Source: an uncultured Pelagibacteraceae bacterium (GTDB taxonomy: Bacteria > Pseudomonadota > Alphaproteobacteria > Pelagibacterales > Pelagibacteraceae). From it: 64,000 nucleotides of DNA. The stretch lies in NCBI GenBank assembly GCA_902545405.1, contig CACCFT010000004.1, positions 1-64,000 on the forward strand, read 5' to 3'. The notes beneath the pieces were generated by a model. The model ran no database searches, was not told where the DNA came from, and saw only the letters and a list, made by a program, of their open reading frames with translations. Positions 42,106 to 50,899 of the stretch are shown here, in pieces; positions within the stretch are counted from its first letter, which is position 1, and each line of letters begins with the position of its first letter. Position numbers and translations under genes: made by a program.

Positions 42106-42987
42106 ATGGAATACGGACTTGATAAAAGATCAAATGCTTTAAAAATTTTTAATACAACCTTTATAATAGTATGGCTTTTGGTTGCATGCTTTCCTTTTAT
42201 TTGGACTTTCTGGGGGTCATTTAAAGTAAGAGCTGACTTTTTTTCAAGAGCTGACTGGTGGTATGCTATCACAGCATTCAATACATTGTTAGAAACTGGA
42301 GGAAAGTTTACAACAGATGCTTATAGTCAAGCTTGGACTGAAGGAGAGTTTTGGAAGGCATCTAGGAATACAGTTATAGTTACATTTTTTGTTGTAACCA
42401 TTTCTCTGTTCCTCGGGACCTTAGGAGCTTATGCTTTATCTAGATCTACAAGAAATTATGCATTTTGGATTTTAATTGCAGCATTAATTTTTAGAGCAAT
42501 GCCACACATTACTCTAGTCTCTGGTTATTTATTTCCCTTTTTTCAATTACAAATTTGGGGAATACTACCTACGACCATAGTTGTTCTTGTAGCAATAAAT
42601 CAACCATTTACTTTGTGGTTATTGTATTCATTTTTTAAAACTGTTCCTAAAGAACTTGATGAAAGTGCTTTAATTGATGGCTGTTCTTATTTTCAAGCAT
42701 TTAGACATATCATTATGCCAGTTATGTGGCCTGGAGTAATAACAGCTGGATTATTTAGTTTAATGCTTGCGTATAACGATTTTACAGTGACTGCTCTTTT
42801 ATTGAATCAGGAAAATCATACTATGGTTCCTAAAATACAAAGTTATCTTGGAACAAATCAACATGAAGGTAATTTGATGTGGGCTGTTTCTGCAGTTGTT
42901 TCGGCTACTGCTCCTTTATTTATGTTAGTTATGTTTTTCCAAAGACAAGTAATCAGTGGATTAACAGCTGGTGCTGTGAAGGGATAA
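42106..42987 (+). CDS. CUT1 ABC permease 2 (MalG-like)
   Basis: Permease of 293 aa with six spans and the EAA loop SALIDGCSYFQAFRHIIMPVMWPG. RAMPHITLVSGYLFPFF and LLYSFFKTVPKELDES are the conserved MalG regions. It forms the channel with the previous protein. The stop overlaps the HAD ATG by one base (TAATG), so the HAD gene is in the same operon. Confidence 0.9.
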   Translation: MEYGLDKRSNALKIFNTTFIIVWLLVACFPFIWTFWGSFKVRADFFSRADWWYAITAFNTLLETGGKFTTDAYSQAWTEGEFWKASRNTVIVTFFVVTISLFLGTLGAYALSRSTRNYAFWILIAALIFRAMPHITLVSGYLFPFFQLQIWGILPTTIVVLVAINQPFTLWLLYSFFKTVPKELDESALIDGCSYFQAFRHIIMPVMWPGVITAGLFSLMLAYNDFTVTALLLNQENHTMVPKIQSYLGTNQHEGNLMWAVSAVVSATAPLFMLVMFFQRQVISGLTAGAVKG

Positions 42988-43646
42988 TGAGTTACAAAGC
43001 TGTTTTATTTGGTTCTATTGGAACTTTAGCTGAGACTTCAGATCTTCAAAGAGATGCATTTAATGAAGCTTTTAAAATAAGTGGATTAGACTGGTTTTGG
43101 GATGAAGATATTTACAGAAAACTATTGTCAAAATCAGGTGGAACTACGAGAATTAATGATTACGCAAAAGATACTAGTGTTGAAATAGACGGAAAAAAAA
43201 TAAGAAATTTAAAAACCAAAATTTTTAATGAATATTTAAACAAACACAAAGTTGAGCCTAGAGACGGTGTAAAAGAAATAATTCAATTTTGCAAAAAGAA
43301 CAAAATAAAAATTGGGCTTGCTAGCTCAACAACAAGTAACAATATCAATTCTATATTTAACTCGTTAAGAGGAAGAATTGAAAAAAAAGATTTTGATTTT
43401 ATCGGCAATAATGAATTCATATTAAGAGAAAAACCATATCCTGATATTTATAATTATGCTTTAAAATACTTAAATATTAACTCAGACGAATGTGTGGCAA
43501 TTGAAGATACAGAAGAAAGTTTAAATTCTGCTTTAAGTGCAGACATAAAATGTGTTGCATTTCCTGGAAAATATCACACTCAATACGGATTTGATGGGAA
43601 CCATTTAAAGGTTAATAAATTATCAAAAAAAATCTTTAATAAATAA
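42987..43646 (+). CDS. HAD-superfamily protein lacking the nucleophilic aspartate
   Basis: The track start 42879 is inside the permease; the ATG at 42987 (MSYKAVLFGSIGTLAE) is the proper one, 219 aa. CbbY/beta-phosphoglucomutase-like layout: motif II LASSTTSNN, Lys in RGRIEKKDFDFIGNNE...REKPYPDIY, motif IV AIEDTEESLNSALSAD. In motif I the expected D-x-D-G-T reads G-S-I-G-T, so both catalytic Asp residues are gone. It is most likely not a phosphatase in the normal sense. Confidence 0.8.
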   Translation: MSYKAVLFGSIGTLAETSDLQRDAFNEAFKISGLDWFWDEDIYRKLLSKSGGTTRINDYAKDTSVEIDGKKIRNLKTKIFNEYLNKHKVEPRDGVKEIIQFCKKNKIKIGLASSTTSNNINSIFNSLRGRIEKKDFDFIGNNEFILREKPYPDIYNYALKYLNINSDECVAIEDTEESLNSALSADIKCVAFPGKYHTQYGFDGNHLKVNKLSKKIFNK

Positions 43647-44250
43647 TATCTCTAATAATGTAAAAAACTATAACTGACATAAATATTATAATAAAAATAT
43701 TTATATATTTCCAAAAGCTTCTATTATTTAATTTGTTTGAAAAAATCTTAGATAAGTATCCTAAAGAAAAGAAAAATAAAAAAGAAGCTATAGAAGCACC
43801 TATTCCAAAGTAAATTTTGTTTTCAATATTAAAGGATTTTGAAAAATTTCCTAAAAAAAATACTGTATCAGAATATACGTGAGGATTTAAATATGTAAAA
43901 CCTAAGGTCTTAATAAAGATATTAAATGAGCTCTGTGCTATGACATTATTTTTAAATTCTAAAGATCTAAATTTAAATATTTCTTTAATTTTTCCATAAA
44001 TAAAAAAAGATAAAAAAATAATTAAAAGGATATTTAAAATCAGCTCCACTATATTATTAAAATAATAAGAAAAATAATTAAATAAAAAGATACCTAAGAA
44101 AATTAAAATCAAATCAGATAATGCACAGACTAAGCAAACTAAAAATATGTATTGTTTTTTTAGTCCTTGCTCTATTACAAAAACATTTTGTGGTCCTATT
44201 GCAAAAATTAATGTTAAGCCCGTCAAAAAACCTAAAAAAAGAAAAGACAT
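43636..44250 (-). CDS. LysE-family amino acid exporter
   Basis: Six-span exporter of 204 aa. GFLTGLTLIFAIGPQNVFVIEQGL (about 7-30) is the LysE/ArgO signature, and LGFTYLNPHVYSDTVFFLG holds the conserved NP in span 4. It would move basic or other amino acids outwards. Its 3' end overlaps the HAD gene by 11 bp, convergent, and its ATG is 2 bp from the MFS stop upstream. Confidence 0.85.
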   Translation of the reverse strand: MSFLFLGFLTGLTLIFAIGPQNVFVIEQGLKKQYIFLVCLVCALSDLILIFLGIFLFNYFSYYFNNIVELILNILLIIFLSFFIYGKIKEIFKFRSLEFKNNVIAQSSFNIFIKTLGFTYLNPHVYSDTVFFLGNFSKSFNIENKIYFGIGASIASFLFFFSLGYLSKIFSNKLNNRSFWKYINIFIIIFMSVIVFYIIRDIIY

Positions 44251-44252
44251 GT

Positions 44253-45422
44253 TTAAGAAACTGATTTTTTATCGGCCATATAACTTACAAAAATAATTAA
44301 TACTAAAAAAGGTATGCAAATAAGATTCATCATTTTCCATCCAATAGAATTTAGTAAAATTCCAGCAGATAAACTGGCCAAAGCCATAGTTGAAAAAACA
44401 ATTAAATCATTTATCCCTTGTACTTTAAATTTTTCTTCTTTGTTATAAGTCAAAACTACTAAGCTGGTACCTGATATAAACAAAAAATTCCAACCGAGAC
44501 CTAAAAAAATTAATGAGAGCATATAATTAAGATATGTCTGTTCAAATAAACTTAAAAGAACTGTAATAAAAAAAAATAAAACTCCACCATAAATTATTGC
44601 ACTGTGTCCATATTTTTTTATTAAATTACCTGTTATTAGCGAAGGTAAAAACATTGCAACCACATGAAATTGTAATACTAACCCAGTTTCTTTTAAGCTC
44701 ATATTTTCCATAACATGCATACTTAAAGGAGTTGCTGTCATTAGAAATGACATTACTGCGTAAGCAAAAGCTGCTGCAGTAATTGCTTGTAAAAACCTTG
44801 GTTGTAATACGATAGATTTTAGATTTCTTATATTTCCTTCCTTTAGACTATCCTTCTGAATATTTTCTACATTTTTAAAAAAAAATAAAAAAACCCCAGG
44901 CATGAAAGATAGGAAAGATAATAAAAGATAAGAACCAACATACAATTGATCTTGGATTAAATCTTTAGTGTAATTTGCAAGACTTATGCCTAAAAATGCT
45001 GAAACAATCCCTGCCAATAGAAGAGTAGAAATTGCTTTTGGTATTTTGTCTTTTTCAACACTTTCAGCTGCTGCAAATCTATATTGATGATTAAATGCAG
45101 CTCCCATTCCAAGAATTAAGCAAGATAGACAAAATAAATTAAAACTTTTCTGACTGATTGCAAAAGCAGCAAGTAGTGCAGAACATGAACTTCCTATAGC
45201 CGCAAATACAAAACCATTTCTCCTTCCAATTTTACTCATAATATTTGCCGCTAAGACAGTAAAACTTGCAGTTCCAACTACAAATAAAGCAGTTGGCAAA
45301 GTTGATAAAGATTGATTTGAGCTAATTTGGGAACCAACAATTCCACTGAGAAATACTGTTATTGTTGCTGTGGTAAAACCAAATATCTGACTTAACGTAA
45401 GTAAGGATAAATTTCTATTCAT
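44253..45422 (-). CDS. MFS transporter
   Basis: Twelve-span carrier; I prefer Met5 (MNRNLSLLTLSQIFGF, 45422) over 45434, giving 389 aa. MSKIGRRNGFVFAAIGS is MFS motif A, repeated weakly as LIKKYGHSAIIYGG in the second half; FAAAESVEKDKIPKAIS lies in the loop after span 4. Resembles a small-molecule efflux carrier of the YfcJ/NarK-like set in general shape. Co-directional with lysE downstream. Substrate unknown. Confidence 0.78.
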   Translation of the reverse strand: MNRNLSLLTLSQIFGFTTATITVFLSGIVGSQISSNQSLSTLPTALFVVGTASFTVLAANIMSKIGRRNGFVFAAIGSSCSALLAAFAISQKSFNLFCLSCLILGMGAAFNHQYRFAAAESVEKDKIPKAISTLLLAGIVSAFLGISLANYTKDLIQDQLYVGSYLLLSFLSFMPGVFLFFFKNVENIQKDSLKEGNIRNLKSIVLQPRFLQAITAAAFAYAVMSFLMTATPLSMHVMENMSLKETGLVLQFHVVAMFLPSLITGNLIKKYGHSAIIYGGVLFFFITVLLSLFEQTYLNYMLSLIFLGLGWNFLFISGTSLVVLTYNKEEKFKVQGINDLIVFSTMALASLSAGILLNSIGWKMMNLICIPFLVLIIFVSYMADKKSVS

Positions 45423-45505
45423 AATTAGCGTCAATATATTTTTGCTGTTATTTAAATATCTATATAGTTGTTTTGAATTTTAATATAGAAGATATTATTT
45501 AAATT

Positions 45506-46207
45506 ATGATTGGTATATTAGGAGGTATGGGAACTCAAGCGGGCTTAGACTTTTGTGATAAGCTTGCAAAATTAAACAGAGGAAAATTAGATCAAAAATA
45601 TCCAATGTTTGTCCTCTATAATAAATCAAATACACCACGAAGAGAAGAGAATTTAAAGCAATACAAAAATGTTTTAAAAGAATTAATTGCTGGTTGTCGA
45701 ATGCTGGAAAAAAATAAATGCAAGTTTATTGTAATGCCTTGTAACACAGCACATTACTGGCATGAAGATATTCAAAAAAAAATATCAGTGCCATTTCTTA
45801 GTATGCCAAAAGAGGTATATTTAAACACACAAAAAAAATTTAAGAAAAATTCAACTATAGGATTATTATGTACTGAAGCTACTTTAGACACAAAAATCTA
45901 CCATAAATATTTTGAAAAAAATTATAATTTGATAAGTCCTAGTGAAAGATTACAAAAGAGTTCAGTAAATACTGCTATTAAATATGTGAAAAAAGGTAAA
46001 GTAAAAGATGCTGAAAAAGCTTTAAGACCAGCAGTAAAATTTTTAATGAAAAAAAAATGTAAAAAAATAATTCTTGGTTGTACAGAACTACCAATAGCTA
46101 TTTTTTCATACAAATCTTTTAAAAAAGCAAAAGACTCTAAAATATTTGTTGATCCAAATCTTTTGTTAGCTCAAGTGTGTATGAAAAAATATAAAAATTT
46201 AAAGTAA
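45506..46207 (+). CDS. Aspartate/glutamate racemase family protein
   Basis: Cofactor-independent racemase of 233 aa. MIGILGGMGTQAGLDF, the first catalytic Cys in VMPCNTAHYW and the second in IILGCTELPI are all present, the two-cysteine arrangement of active enzymes. The YN-SNTPRREE segment is usual for aspartate racemases (RacD/YgeA). It could supply D-amino acids for peptidoglycan or break down D-amino acids. Convergent with the methyltransferase gene. Confidence 0.88.
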   Translation: MIGILGGMGTQAGLDFCDKLAKLNRGKLDQKYPMFVLYNKSNTPRREENLKQYKNVLKELIAGCRMLEKNKCKFIVMPCNTAHYWHEDIQKKISVPFLSMPKEVYLNTQKKFKKNSTIGLLCTEATLDTKIYHKYFEKNYNLISPSERLQKSSVNTAIKYVKKGKVKDAEKALRPAVKFLMKKKCKKIILGCTELPIAIFSYKSFKKAKDSKIFVDPNLLLAQVCMKKYKNLK

Positions 46208-46209
46208 AT

Positions 46210-46863
46210 TTAATTTTTTTTATTACAAATAAAGTATAATTTTCTCGGAAATGATCCTTCTTCAAAATACTCAATAATTAAGTTTTTAAATCCATTTGTT
46301 AAATTCAGTATTTTATCTTTAGAAAAAAAATGAATAATAAAACCATCTATTTCGTATAGATCTTCTCCTCTATGAATTCCTTTTTTATAGTCTCCGTCAT
46401 TAGTATTTCTGACTGTGTAAATATTTAATCCTCCAGGTTTTAAAATTCTATGAATCTCACTATTAAGTTTGTCCAAATCTTTCAGGGTTAAAGCCATGCA
46501 ATAAAGCATATGTGAATAACAAGCATCAACTGAATTAGTTTCAAATGGTAAGTCTTCTCTTATGTCAAATTTTAATGTTGAAATTGAAGATGTTAAATTT
46601 TCTTTTTTTATCTTTTCATTGATAATTTTAATTCCATTTTCACTATAGTCTAATGCTGTTACATTTATCGAATTCTTTGCAAAGTAAATGCTATCTCTTC
46701 CTAGACCTGCTCCTAGCTCAACAATTTTAGAATAATTGTTTTCTTTGAAAATATTTAAAGCTTTTTTTGCAGGTAAACTTGGTTCTAAACCAAACATCTC
46801 AGGCTTATTTGAGAAATTAGTTTCCCAATGCTGAGATTGTCGGTTTAAAATATTTTTATCCAA
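46210..46863 (-). CDS. Class I SAM-dependent methyltransferase
   Basis: Protein of 217 aa. Motif I VELGAGLGRDSIYFA, motif II ALDYSENGI, and post-motif VDACYSHMLYCMALT, ILKPGGLNIY are in order. Closest in look to TehB/thiopurine-type methyltransferases that act on small or metalloid-like acceptors; specific substrate not known. It directly follows the 1-Cys peroxiredoxin gene (1 bp between), so it may serve in the same stress response. Confidence 0.85.
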   Translation of the reverse strand: MDKNILNRQSQHWETNFSNKPEMFGLEPSLPAKKALNIFKENNYSKIVELGAGLGRDSIYFAKNSINVTALDYSENGIKIINEKIKKENLTSSISTLKFDIREDLPFETNSVDACYSHMLYCMALTLKDLDKLNSEIHRILKPGGLNIYTVRNTNDGDYKKGIHRGEDLYEIDGFIIHFFSKDKILNLTNGFKNLIIEYFEEGSFPRKLYFICNKKN

Positions 46864-46864
46864 T

Positions 46865-47524
46865 TTACTTAGAAGGATCTGGAACCTTTCTTAGATAAGG
46901 TTTTACAGTTTCCCATCCATCTGGATATATTTTTTTAGCTTCGTCATCTTTAATCGCTGGCAAAATAACAACATCCTCTCCCTTTTTCCAATTAGCAGGA
47001 GTAGCTACTTTATGTTTAGCTGTTAGCTGCATAGAGTCTATTGCACGCAAAATCTCTAAAAAGTTTCTTCCAGTTGCCATAGGATATGTAAGATATAATC
47101 CAATTCTCTTATCAGGTCTGATTACAAAAATAGTTCTTACAGTTTCATTATCAACTGCAGTTCTACCCATTGAGGTTGTTCCAGCATCTGCTTCCAACAT
47201 ATTAAACAATTTTGCTACTTTTAAATCTTCATCAGCAATAATTGGATAATTTGGTTTTGTACCAGATACATCTTTAATATCATCTAACCATTTTTTATGA
47301 TCCTCTACTCCATCAACACTTAAACCAATCACTTTTACATTTCTTTTATCAAATTCATCTTTCATTAATCCTAAAGCACCAAGTTCTGTAGTACAAACTG
47401 GTGTAAAATCTTTAGGGTGTGAAAAAATAACTCCCCAACTATCACCTAACCATTCGTGAAAAGAAATATCTCCTTCAGTTGTTTTAGCTTGAAAATCAGG
47501 ACACATACTATTTATTTTTAACAT
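46865..47524 (-). CDS. 1-Cys peroxiredoxin (Prx6 type)
   Basis: Peroxidase of 219 aa with the site HPKDFTPVCTTELGALG (Cys44) and the C-terminal PAIKDDEAKKIYPDGWETVKPYLR characteristic of the Prx6 subfamily. Arg in GRTAVDNETVRTIFVIRPD completes the peroxidatic site. It reduces peroxides, including organic ones, in the cytosol. Its promoter faces the ETHE1-like gene across a 74 bp spacer; SD AAGGAGGAGA is strong. Confidence 0.92.
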   Translation of the reverse strand: MLKINSMCPDFQAKTTEGDISFHEWLGDSWGVIFSHPKDFTPVCTTELGALGLMKDEFDKRNVKVIGLSVDGVEDHKKWLDDIKDVSGTKPNYPIIADEDLKVAKLFNMLEADAGTTSMGRTAVDNETVRTIFVIRPDKRIGLYLTYPMATGRNFLEILRAIDSMQLTAKHKVATPANWKKGEDVVILPAIKDDEAKKIYPDGWETVKPYLRKVPDPSK

Positions 47525-47598
47525 TGTCTCCTCCTTATAAAAAAAATATTATATGAAAGATTGTTTTACTAAGCAAACTTTTATAAAGTTAGGTATTT

Positions 47599-48294
47599 AT
47601 GATATTTGAACAACTTTTCGATCAAAAATCTTCTACATACACTTATATAATTGCAAGTGGTGAAGGTAGAGAAGCATTAATAATTGATCCAGTCATTGAA
47701 CATTCTGATGAGTATTCAACTATTTTGAATAATTTAGATCTTAAACTTGTAAAAGTAATTGATACTCACATTCATGCTGATCATATCTCAGCATTAAATG
47801 AATTAAATAAAAGAACAAACTGTATAAGAGTTATGGGAGAAAAATCTAAATCAGAAGTGATAGATCTAAGAATTAAAGATGGTGAAAAAATTAAAGTTGA
47901 AGAAGTTGAACTTCAAGCAATTTATACTCCTGGTCATACTGACTGCTCTTATAGTTTTTTGATGAATGATAGAGTTTTTACTGGAGATACACTTTTAATA
48001 AATGGAAGTGGTAGAACAGATTTTCAAAATGGTAATGCTTACGATGCTTATGATTCTATATTTAATAAATTATTAAAATTACCCGAAAAAACTCTCGTAT
48101 TTCCAGCTCATGATTATAATGGCAAGAAATTTTCCACTATTGAAAATGAAAAAAATAATAATCCAAGATTACAAGTAAGCTCAAAGGAAGAATATGCGGA
48201 CATAATGAATAATCTAAATCTTGCAAATCCAAAAATGATGGATGTCGCAGTACCTGCTAATGTAAAAGGGCTTACTTTAGACAATATTAATTAA
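47599..48294 (+). CDS. Persulfide dioxygenase-like MBL-fold protein (ETHE1 family)
   Basis: Metallo-beta-lactamase fold protein of 231 aa. The motif THIHADHISA (about 55-64), TPGHTDCSYSF and FTGDTLLINGSGRTDFQNG, PAHDYNGKKFSTIENE are the ETHE1 fingerprint, with a mononuclear iron site from two His and one Asp. It oxidises glutathione persulfide to sulfite and glutathione. It precedes cysE and cysK by 37 bp, so the group links sulfane sulfur disposal with cysteine synthesis. Confidence 0.88.
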   Translation: MIFEQLFDQKSSTYTYIIASGEGREALIIDPVIEHSDEYSTILNNLDLKLVKVIDTHIHADHISALNELNKRTNCIRVMGEKSKSEVIDLRIKDGEKIKVEEVELQAIYTPGHTDCSYSFLMNDRVFTGDTLLINGSGRTDFQNGNAYDAYDSIFNKLLKLPEKTLVFPAHDYNGKKFSTIENEKNNNPRLQVSSKEEYADIMNNLNLANPKMMDVAVPANVKGLTLDNIN

Positions 48295-48331
48295 CTTTAA
48301 ATTCCAACATTAATAACTATATAGGCAGTCT

Positions 48332-48907
48332 ATGAATGACTATTTGCAATCAATTATTGATAGGGATCCAGCAGCAAGATCTAAGTTAAGTGTAATATTA
48401 ACGTACCCTGGCGTTAAGGCTGTATTTTTTCACAGAATTGCAAATTTTTTTGCTACTGCAAAATTTGATCTTATCGCAAGAATAATTTCTCAATTTTCGA
48501 GATTTTTAACTGGTATTGAAATTCATCCAAGAGCTAAGATAGGTAAAAATTTATTTATTGATCACGGTATGGGCGTTGTTATAGGTGAAACTTCTGACAT
48601 TGCAGATAACGTAACAATTTATCATATGGTTACTTTAGGTGGAATATCTCCAAGCATAAATTCCAATGATCAAAGAGAAATTAAAAGACACCCTACTCTT
48701 CATGATAATGTAGTCGTTGGTTCGGGTGCACAGATTTTGGGGCCTGTAGTTGTAGGGAAAAATGCAAGAATTGGAGCTAATGCAGTTGTAACAAAAAATG
48801 TTCCTGAAAATGCTGTTATGGTAGGAATACCTGCTAAGAATGTTGGAACAGCAACTGAAGAATTTAAACCTTATGCTGTTACAAATGGTAATGAGGAAAA
48901 AGAATAA
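48332..48907 (+). CDS. cysE: Serine O-acetyltransferase
   Basis: Left-handed beta-helix acetyltransferase of 191 aa making O-acetylserine from serine and acetyl-CoA. The hexapeptide ladder is clear in [38 protein letters not shown], with the active His in DHGMG. Short form (CysE/SrpH-like) lacking the long N-terminal domain of E. coli CysE (273 aa). Its last base pair overlaps the cysK start by one base, indicating a synthase-complex operon. Confidence 0.93.
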   Translation: MNDYLQSIIDRDPAARSKLSVILTYPGVKAVFFHRIANFFATAKFDLIARIISQFSRFLTGIEIHPRAKIGKNLFIDHGMGVVIGETSDIADNVTIYHMVTLGGISPSINSNDQREIKRHPTLHDNVVVGSGAQILGPVVVGKNARIGANAVVTKNVPENAVMVGIPAKNVGTATEEFKPYAVTNGNEEKE

Positions 48908-49908
48908 TGAAAAATTACAAGGATGATTTTATCCAATCAATTGGAAATACTCCTTTAATAAAACTAAAAGCTGCATCTGAAATAACTGGCTGTAACATTT
49001 ATGGTAAAGCCGAATATTTAAATCCAGGAGGATCTGTAAAAGACAGAGCAGCACTTGCTTTAATAAGGGATGCTGAACAAAAAAAATTAATATCTAAAGG
49101 TGGAATAATTGTAGAAGGAACTGCAGGAAACACTGGCATAGGTTTATGCCTTATTGGAAATTCACTTGGTTATAAAACGATTATTGTAATGAATGATAAT
49201 CAAACTCAAGAAAAAAAAGATACATTAAGAAATATTGGTGCAGATTTAAAATTAGTTCCACCAAAACCTTATAAAGATGAAAATAACTTTGTTAAGGTTG
49301 CTGCCAGAATGGCTGAAGAGCTAAAAAGTTCAAATAATCACGGAGTTGTTTGGGCTAACCAATTTGATAATACCGCAAACTCTAAAGGTCACTACCATAC
49401 AACGGGTCCTGAGATATGGGAGCAAACGGAGGGAAAAGTTGATGGATTTGTATGTTCTTCTGGAACTGGTGGAACTATTGGTGGAGTAAGTAGTTTTTTA
49501 AAAGAAAAAAATAAAGATATAAAAATTTATCTATCAGATCCAAAGGGATCATCTCTTTACAATCACATTGAAAACGGCGAGTTAAAAGCTGAAGGTGGAT
49601 CAATAACTGAGGGCATTGGATCCAGCAGAGTAACTGCTAATTTTGCAGAAGCAAAAATAGATGGAGCCTTTTCAATTGAAGATAAAGAGTCTTTGCCAAT
49701 ACTATATGATTTAATCAAAAATGAAGGTTTAAGTCTTGGAACAAGTTGTGGAGTAAATATTGCAGGCGCAATAAGATTGGGTAAAAAATTAGGACCAGGA
49801 AAAACTATTGTCACTATTCTTTGCGACAAATCAGACAGATACAACTCAAAGATGTTTAATAAACCTTTTTTAATTGAAAAAGGTTTGCCTTATCCCGACT
49901 GGATATAA
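48907..49908 (+). CDS. cysK: Cysteine synthase / PLP beta-family lyase
   Basis: Enzyme of 333 aa. The PLP lysine is in NPGGSVKDRAA (about 45), the phosphate loop in SSGTGGTIGG and the asparagine loop in EGTAGNTGIGL. It makes cysteine from O-acetylserine and sulfide. The end of the alignment ITEGIGSSRVTANF is slightly different from classical CysK (ITEGIGxxxxP), close to the Cys synthase variants of alphaproteobacteria. CysE just upstream confirms the role. Confidence 0.9.
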   Translation: MKNYKDDFIQSIGNTPLIKLKAASEITGCNIYGKAEYLNPGGSVKDRAALALIRDAEQKKLISKGGIIVEGTAGNTGIGLCLIGNSLGYKTIIVMNDNQTQEKKDTLRNIGADLKLVPPKPYKDENNFVKVAARMAEELKSSNNHGVVWANQFDNTANSKGHYHTTGPEIWEQTEGKVDGFVCSSGTGGTIGGVSSFLKEKNKDIKIYLSDPKGSSLYNHIENGELKAEGGSITEGIGSSRVTANFAEAKIDGAFSIEDKESLPILYDLIKNEGLSLGTSCGVNIAGAIRLGKKLGPGKTIVTILCDKSDRYNSKMFNKPFLIEKGLPYPDWI

Positions 49909-49990
49909 TCACGCATACCAGCACTGTAATAAAACCATTACATTTTTAATTTAGAATGAATAATAATTATCTAATAATTAAAGGAATTTT

Positions 49991-50365
49991 ATGAACGCAA
50001 AAGAAGTAGTAAAAAAAGGATATGAACTTTTTGGCAAAGGAGATATGGAGGGATTTATGGAAATGGTACATGATGATATCACTTGGATTTATCCTGGAGA
50101 TAAGCATCCAATGTCAGGAACTCATAAAGGCAAAGAAGCATATATGAAAACCATGATGCAAGTTCCAGATCTATGGAGTAATTTTTCAGTAACCCCTGAT
50201 ATGATGATAAGTGAGGGGAATAAAGTGTTTGTTAAAGCAATTGCTAAGGCAGATGGCATGGATACTATTTTTGGTCATTATTTTGAAGTAAGCGATGATC
50301 GTAAACTGACATTGTTTATTGCGTTTGACGACACACTAAGCATGTTCAATGCAATGAAAAAGTAA
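49991..50365 (+). CDS. SnoaL/NTF2-like protein (first of a small-protein run)
   Basis: Single NTF2-like domain of 124 aa: VVKKGYELFGKGDMEGFMEMVHDDITWIYPGDKHPMSGTHKGKEAY and a later FVKAIAKADGMDTIFGHYFEVSD are the usual cone features; VHDDITW contains the D-x-x-x-W/P catalytic-type region. No signal peptide. Function unknown; it begins a run of small proteins with the same folds continuing to 52154. Confidence 0.78.
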   Translation: MNAKEVVKKGYELFGKGDMEGFMEMVHDDITWIYPGDKHPMSGTHKGKEAYMKTMMQVPDLWSNFSVTPDMMISEGNKVFVKAIAKADGMDTIFGHYFEVSDDRKLTLFIAFDDTLSMFNAMKK

Positions 50366-50371
50366 TAGTTT

Positions 50372-50478
50372 ATGAAAAAATTATATTTTTTTTAATTATC
50401 ATATTTATGTCGAGCACAGTTTTTGCTGAACAAGGACAAGTTAAACTAATTAGTATTTGTTCAGATTTAAATAATTGA
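50372..50478 (+). pseudogene. Frameshifted or very short secreted peptide
   Basis: ATG at 50372 reads MKKLYFF and stops at TAA (50393-50395) inside a run of eight T (50386-50393). If one T is added the frame continues LIIIFMSSTVFAEQGQVK and ends at TGA 50478, giving a 35-residue product that has a clean signal peptide (cut after VFA). Either a homopolymer slip broke a secreted small protein, or the base is an assembly error. Nothing in the tail matches a known family. Confidence 0.55.
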
Positions 50479-50487
50479 AAGGAAAAA

Positions 50488-50886
50488 ATGAAAAAAACAA
50501 TTTTAGTATTAATATTAAGTTTATTTACAGCTAATGTTTACGCAGATAGCCATGTAAAGAGAATTTTATCAACAAGTCAAACAGGAATGGGAAATGATAT
50601 TGTATACCCTACAGGAAAAGCAAAAATAACAGCTTTTGAATTTACTGTACCTGTAGGAGCTCCAGTAACTCCTCATACGCACTCATTTCCAGTTCTAATT
50701 ATGATTCAGCAAGGTGAAATTGAATTAATTCATGAAGGAAAAACCCAAGTATTCAAAGCTGGCGATGCATTTGTTGAAGATGTTGGAATTGTACACGAGT
50801 CGAAAAATATTGGAAATGTTCCAGTTAAAGCGATTGTAGTTGCAATTGGTGTCGAAGGACAGAAAATTATGACACCGGTAAAATAA
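50488..50886 (+). CDS. Secreted single-cupin protein
   Basis: Signal peptide MKKTILVLILSLFTANVYA (about 1-19), then one cupin of 132 aa total. Motif 1 reads PVGAPVTPHTHSFPVLIMIQQGEIE: His-x-His is there but the Glu four residues on is missing. Motif 2 GDAFVEDVGIVHESKNIG supplies the third His. A three-His or two-His site in the periplasm is possible. SD AAAGGAAAAA precedes the ATG. Confidence 0.82.
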   Translation: MKKTILVLILSLFTANVYADSHVKRILSTSQTGMGNDIVYPTGKAKITAFEFTVPVGAPVTPHTHSFPVLIMIQQGEIELIHEGKTQVFKAGDAFVEDVGIVHESKNIGNVPVKAIVVAIGVEGQKIMTPVK

Positions 50887-50899
50887 AAAGGAAAAAGAA

